Shown: positions 31,974-35,084 of the stretch, one piece after another | Layout of the letters: each line of letters begins with the position of its first letter | How positions within the stretch are numbered: the stretch's first letter is position 1 | Assembly: GCA_019634125.1 (NCBI GenBank) | Contig: JAHQVX010000068.1 | Location: 1-35,084, forward strand | Length of the DNA stretch: 35,084 nucleotides | From: Saprospiraceae bacterium | GTDB taxonomy: Bacteria > Bacteroidota > Bacteroidia > Chitinophagales > JAHQVX01 | Reading direction: 5' to 3' | Position numbers and translations under genes: made by a program | The notes under the pieces: model-generated | The model's input: only the letters and a program-made list of their open reading frames with translations | The model's database searches: none | Told to the model about the DNA's origin: nothing

Positions 31974-32905
31974 GGCAATAAATCTCTTAAAATTTCCTTG
32001 GATAATCGCAACCGAACATAGGTTTTGAAATTGGAGACTAAGAACACCAGACGTAGAATCCAAGAAGAATTAGAAAGTCGACCTAGGCAAAAAGCCCTGA
32101 AAGACCCAATTAATGTTTTGTCTTCTGCTGTTGCACCAACCAACTCAGCAAGCTGAGTTTGCAAATCAGCCCAGTCAACAAAAGACTGTATGTAATTCGT
32201 TCGATTTCGTTTCACAGCACCAATCCCTTGCTTTGTGGTGTCAATTCCCACTTGCTGGCCACTATGTACTCGATAGGTCATTAATGACTTCGATGTAAAG
32301 GCAGTAGTGACTGTTGGATCTAAAATTGCCAGCAAATGGAGCTGGCTATCGTGCAAAATATTATCAGACAATTCAGTTGTAGGAAAAGGATAGTAACGTT
32401 CGAAGAAATCCTTCCGAAGGGCAGCTGTAGCCCCAGTAACCATATTCTTTTGGGTTAACGATGTAAGCAAGCGTTCATGATTGTAATAACGTTGAATTCT
32501 GAACGGAAAGTGAATATCGAAGAGCGATTGGGAAGCATTGCTCAATTCAGCGTTGGTAAAGGTAAAGGCTACGTTGTCGCCTTGAAATAGTTGGAGTTGT
32601 TCTTCGATTTTATTTGGTTTCCAAACATCATCTTGGTCGGCTAGGAAAACAATTTGCCCAGAACAGGCATGAATCGTCTCGAAGAAATTCGCTTTCACCC
32701 CTAAACGACGGGAATGTTGGATGAGCGTAACTGGGAAAGACGCATTCGCTTGAAAAGCTTGAATAATCGATATGGTGTTATCGGTAGATCCGTCGTCTCC
32801 AATGATGAGCTCATCGGGCAAGATACTTTGCTGGGCAATACTCTGTAGTTGCTCCTTCAGGAAGGCAGCCCCATTGTACGTACATAACGCTACAGAAACT
32901 TTCAT
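31970..32905 (-). CDS. GT2-family glycosyltransferase
   Basis: 311 residues with a GT-A fold: VSVALCTYNGAAFLKEQLQSIAQQSILPDELIIGDDGSTDNT at the N-terminus and the metal-nucleotide region IVFLADQDDVWKPNKIE. The DQDDVW motif marks GT2 enzymes that add rhamnose-like or similar sugars to O-antigens and exopolysaccharides; the exact donor is unknown. No transmembrane segment is obvious, so it is cytoplasmic or peripheral. ATGA overlaps link it to the sulfotransferase upstream and the methyltransferase downstream, so the cassette is one transcription unit. An 8-bp hairpin with an AA loop lies in codons for QLAELVG. Confidence 0.92.
   Translation of the reverse strand: MKVSVALCTYNGAAFLKEQLQSIAQQSILPDELIIGDDGSTDNTISIIQAFQANASFPVTLIQHSRRLGVKANFFETIHACSGQIVFLADQDDVWKPNKIEEQLQLFQGDNVAFTFTNAELSNASQSLFDIHFPFRIQRYYNHERLLTSLTQKNMVTGATAALRKDFFERYYPFPTTELSDNILHDSQLHLLAILDPTVTTAFTSKSLMTYRVHSGQQVGIDTTKQGIGAVKRNRTNYIQSFVDWADLQTQLAELVGATAEDKTLIGSFRAFCLGRLSNSSWILRLVFLVSNFKTYVRLRLSKEILRDLLP
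32142..32159. repeat. intragenic hairpin in the GT2 gene (8-bp arms, 2-nt loop)
   Basis: AACTCAGC (32142-32149), AA, GCTGAGTT (32152-32159), in the C-terminal, less conserved part of the glycosyltransferase. Confidence 0.65.
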
Positions 32906-33687
32906 TGCTCAAGTGATCTTTTAGACAGTTCTTTTAGCTGGTTGTAAACATCGATGGTTTGTTGTTGCAACGGGATGGTGAGGGGCTTTAATGCCGTAGA
33001 AGTGAATAATGAATCATCTTTAACTTCTTGAATTGGAACGGCGTTCAGGTCAAAGCCCCAGCGGTTGAGGATGTTGAGCCCAAGCGGAGCTTGGGCTTCT
33101 AATTCCGCCAACTCCAAAATTACGCTCCGTTCAGGCCGAGCAGATGCATATTCCAAAAGCTGTTTGTTGTAAAATACATACGCCTTTTCAAAGCGCTTCA
33201 ACCATTTAAAGCGCATGGCATTCCACTTCAAGGTCTTCAGCAAGCCACTACGATGCATCATATACTCTTCGCGCTTCTCTAATGAAGCAATTACCTGTTT
33301 GGGATGTCGAAAAATAAATATTGAATACGCATCAGGCAATACGTTTGCCCAAAGCTGATTTAAGAACAAACAAGTTCGAGGATCTTTAAAACCAGCAACC
33401 GACTTAGCCACATATTTCGAAGCTAATAAAGCTTGAAGTTCCGATTCATCGCTTTCATCAACGGGTACTTCTGCTGATTTAGGAAACACATGAATGCCTT
33501 TCCGCAGCATTAAATCTTGCTGAAAGCGCATAATATCCTCATCTTCAAAATGCCCACGCGCATTCGAAAAGTTGCCCGGCAACAACTGATCTCCTACATC
33601 TAAACCACAACGCTGCAGCCAACCCGCTAGGAGCGAGGTTCCAGAGCGATGCATGCCACTAATGATTAGTAATCGCGTATTATTCAT
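32902..33687 (-). CDS. sulfotransferase-family protein
   Basis: 261 residues with the PAPS-dependent sulfotransferase P-loop variant at the N-terminus (IISGMHRSGTSLLAGWLQ, the 5'-phosphosulfate loop). KSVAGFKDPRTCLFL and the 3'-phosphate-binding strand IFIFRHPKQVIASLEKR follow. It probably transfers sulfate from PAPS to a sugar hydroxyl of the glycan produced by its neighbours, giving a sulfated surface polysaccharide or lipid-linked glycan; the target is inferred from context. The start overlaps the flippase stop by 8 bases (ATGAATAA) and its stop overlaps the GT2 start by 4. A 9-bp hairpin lies in codons for LEAQAPLGL. Confidence 0.85.
   Translation of the reverse strand: MNNTRLLIISGMHRSGTSLLAGWLQRCGLDVGDQLLPGNFSNARGHFEDEDIMRFQQDLMLRKGIHVFPKSAEVPVDESDESELQALLASKYVAKSVAGFKDPRTCLFLNQLWANVLPDAYSIFIFRHPKQVIASLEKREEYMMHRSGLLKTLKWNAMRFKWLKRFEKAYVFYNKQLLEYASARPERSVILELAELEAQAPLGLNILNRWGFDLNAVPIQEVKDDSLFTSTALKPLTIPLQQQTIDVYNQLKELSKRSLEQ
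33077..33097. repeat. intragenic hairpin in the sulfotransferase gene (9-bp arms, 3-nt loop)
   Basis: AGCCCAAGC (33077-33085), loop GGA, GCTTGGGCT (33089-33097), in the C-terminal third of the protein. Confidence 0.78.
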
Positions 33688-35084
33688 TCCAGTTCGCTAT
33701 GAAGTTCCTAAAAAATCGCCAACCAGAAGGATTTAACCAAGGACTAATTCCGAAATACACGACCACCGAAAGGCAGCCACAAGCTAGAAAATTGATCAGA
33801 TAAGACGTATGGCCATTTAAGAAATAACTCAGCGTATAAGCCGCGATGGCCGCGATGAGCGAACACAATAGTCCCGCTAACATGCTTCGTACAAATTGAC
33901 TACGTGATATGGCCAATTCTTTCTTTCCAATAAATAAATTGATGAGGAAGGCAATGATTTCACTGCCTAACTTTCCAAAGGCTAAGGCAATCAAGCCAAA
34001 CTTGAATGTGGCTAAGATTCCTGCAATGAGAACAATGCGTTTCACCAACAATACATTGAACAAAAATTTGGGTTTCGATTTCGACATTAACACCGTGAAA
34101 AACATGGGATTAAAAATCGAAAACAAACCAGCTGCAGAAAAAACAACGATTAACCACTGAATAGTGGGGCGATCCCATTCTTCAGGGAAATAGAAATAAG
34201 TAAAGGGTTGGGCTAACGCTGCAAGTACAAAAAATAATGGAAAGAGCAAGAACGTGACCAAGGCCGAGGCATCTAAGAAGCGTTTTTGCTTTTCTTGTTC
34301 ATCAATATTTTCAGCGGAAAGGGCAGGGAAGAGCACATCTGAAATCGACACCACTAAATACGTCTTAGGCATCAATAAAAAACCAATGGCTTTGTTGTAG
34401 CCGCCTAGTGCTGCTTCACCCCAAAACTTTCCAACTAATTGTTTGTCTAAATTCTCGGTGAGCCAGCCACTAATTTTATTGAACATTAAACTGCCGTTGA
34501 ATATGGCATGTTGTTTTAAAAACGCCCCATCAAACTGAAAGGAGGGCAACCAAGGTCGAGCAATGAATTTGAAGACCGGCATAAGAACAGCATAGCTGCC
34601 AAATAGTACAAACAAGCTCCAAAACTTTTCACCTAGGATGGCCAACACTAAAGCACCTAGGATACCTAAGATTTTGGCAAAGAAGTTGACAATGCCAATT
34701 AAATCGAACTTCAGACTTTGTTTCAGCTTTACGGTAGGAACAAGTCCCAGTGGAAAAATAAAGAAGGTTAAGCTGAATAAGATGATGTACTTGCGCACAT
34801 CCGGACTACCGTCTACCAGCTCGGTAAACACCCCAGATAACGCGATAAAGAGTATGCTGAGAAAACTCGACATCCCAAACGCGGCCCAAAATGCAGTAGA
34901 TAGAACGCGGTTATCCTTGGCTTTCACCCGAATCAACAAACTGGACAATTCTAAACTCCAAATTAAGTTCACTAAACTCGTGAAACTCATAGCGAGACCT
35001 ACATTGCCGTGAAATTCTGGTTCAATCAGGCGATTGAAATAATAGCCTGTTACCAAGTGAATGATAAAGGTTAGAACTTTCGAC
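33680..35084 (-). CDS. lipopolysaccharide/polysaccharide flippase (Wzx/MATE-like), 5' partial
   Basis: At least 467 residues, with the frame open to the right edge of the window (SKVLTFIIHLVTGYYFNRLIEPEFHG). Probably only a few N-terminal residues are missing. About a dozen to fourteen hydrophobic helices are visible, for example MSFTSLVNLIWSLELSSLLIRV, FSLTFFIFPLGLVPTVKLKQSLKFDLIGIVNFFAKILGILGALVLAILG and AAGLFSIFNPMFFTVLMSKSKPKF. The pattern including KAIGFLLMPKTYLVVSISDVLFPALS fits the polysaccharide synthesis/oligosaccharide flippase family. It should move lipid-linked glycan across the inner membrane. It is the first gene seen of the minus-strand glycan cassette. Confidence 0.88.
   Translation of the reverse strand, partial: SKVLTFIIHLVTGYYFNRLIEPEFHGNVGLAMSFTSLVNLIWSLELSSLLIRVKAKDNRVLSTAFWAAFGMSSFLSILFIALSGVFTELVDGSPDVRKYIILFSLTFFIFPLGLVPTVKLKQSLKFDLIGIVNFFAKILGILGALVLAILGEKFWSLFVLFGSYAVLMPVFKFIARPWLPSFQFDGAFLKQHAIFNGSLMFNKISGWLTENLDKQLVGKFWGEAALGGYNKAIGFLLMPKTYLVVSISDVLFPALSAENIDEQEKQKRFLDASALVTFLLFPLFFVLAALAQPFTYFYFPEEWDRPTIQWLIVVFSAAGLFSIFNPMFFTVLMSKSKPKFLFNVLLVKRIVLIAGILATFKFGLIALAFGKLGSEIIAFLINLFIGKKELAISRSQFVRSMLAGLLCSLIAAIAAYTLSYFLNGHTSYLINFLACGCLSVVVYFGISPWLNPSGWRFFRNFIANWNE

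Noticed and set aside
2116-33097. Intragenic hairpins as ordinary intrinsic terminators
   Set aside because: They lie inside intact open reading frames, almost always without a T-tract, unlike the two true terminators at 7871-7899 and 16635-16660.
1-35084. tRNA, rRNA, CRISPR, insertion sequences, attachment sites
   Set aside because: No cloverleaf, direct-repeat array, transposase or integrase was found on either strand; every long gap is under 150 bases.

Overview
The window is a stretch of chromosome from a member of the Bacteroidota, most likely Flavobacteriales outside the classical Flavobacteriaceae (order-level placement is inference). The evidence is a type IX secretion plug protein, bacillithiol deacetylase BshB1, the DAHP synthase/chorismate mutase fusion, an M56 protease fused to TonB C-terminal domains, a DUF4294 protein, Cys-type CcmE, and several start codons preceded by the Bacteroidota -7 box TAnnTTTG rather than a Shine-Dalgarno site. 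Menaquinone appears to be made by the futalosine route (MqnE, MqnA). I see no rRNA, tRNA, CRISPR array, phage or insertion sequence, and no gene-free stretch longer than 300 bases.

Layout. 1-2.7 kb: 3' part of a CNNM/CBS membrane protein, then mqnE-mqnA. 2.7-4.7 kb: a nucleoside phosphorylase (minus) and a beta-propeller-like lipoprotein. 4.7-7.85 kb: a BlaI-type repressor and an M56/BlaR1-like sensor protease behind two tandem operator-like palindromes. 7.9-10.4 kb: an outer-membrane beta-barrel receptor on the opposite strand, separated by a strong intrinsic terminator. 10.5-13 kb (minus): ribD, an EamA transporter and a YigZ/IMPACT protein, tightly packed. 13-16.6 kb: a DUF922 predicted metalloprotease, prmC and a secreted GH65 glycosidase, ending in a terminator. 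16.7-22 kb: a DUF1508 protein (minus), then ccmE-ccmF, a DUF2520 Rossmann protein, a Nudix hydrolase and Maf. 22-26 kb: DAHP synthase/chorismate mutase and an FkbM methyltransferase (minus), msrA (plus), and the T9SS plug protein (minus). 26.1-31.1 kb: topA, a SirB1-like transglutaminase-fold protein, a DUF4294 gene split by an apparent single-base frameshift, bshB1 and a DoxX protein. 31.1-35.1 kb (minus): a surface-glycan cassette of flippase, sulfotransferase, GT2 glycosyltransferase and methyltransferase, joined by 4-8 base overlaps. Short overlaps (TAATG, ATGA, ATGAATAA) also link most other co-directional pairs, so translational coupling is the norm here.

The gene content is ordinary. 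The unusual signal lies beneath it: at least seventeen perfect inverted repeats with 8-12 bp arms and tiny loops (nearly always exactly 3 nt) sit inside protein-coding sequence, in unrelated genes and mostly in variable or linker parts of the proteins. The arm sequences differ; only the geometry is shared. With a fixed 3-nt loop and arms of at least 8 bp, about 0.5 would be expected by chance in 35 kb (35,084/4^8), against fourteen found by eye. Other points of interest are the BlaI operator pair, the double TonB_C domains on the M56 protein, the Cys-type CcmE, the split DUF4294 gene, and several promoters so close to the start codon that leaderless mRNA is expected.
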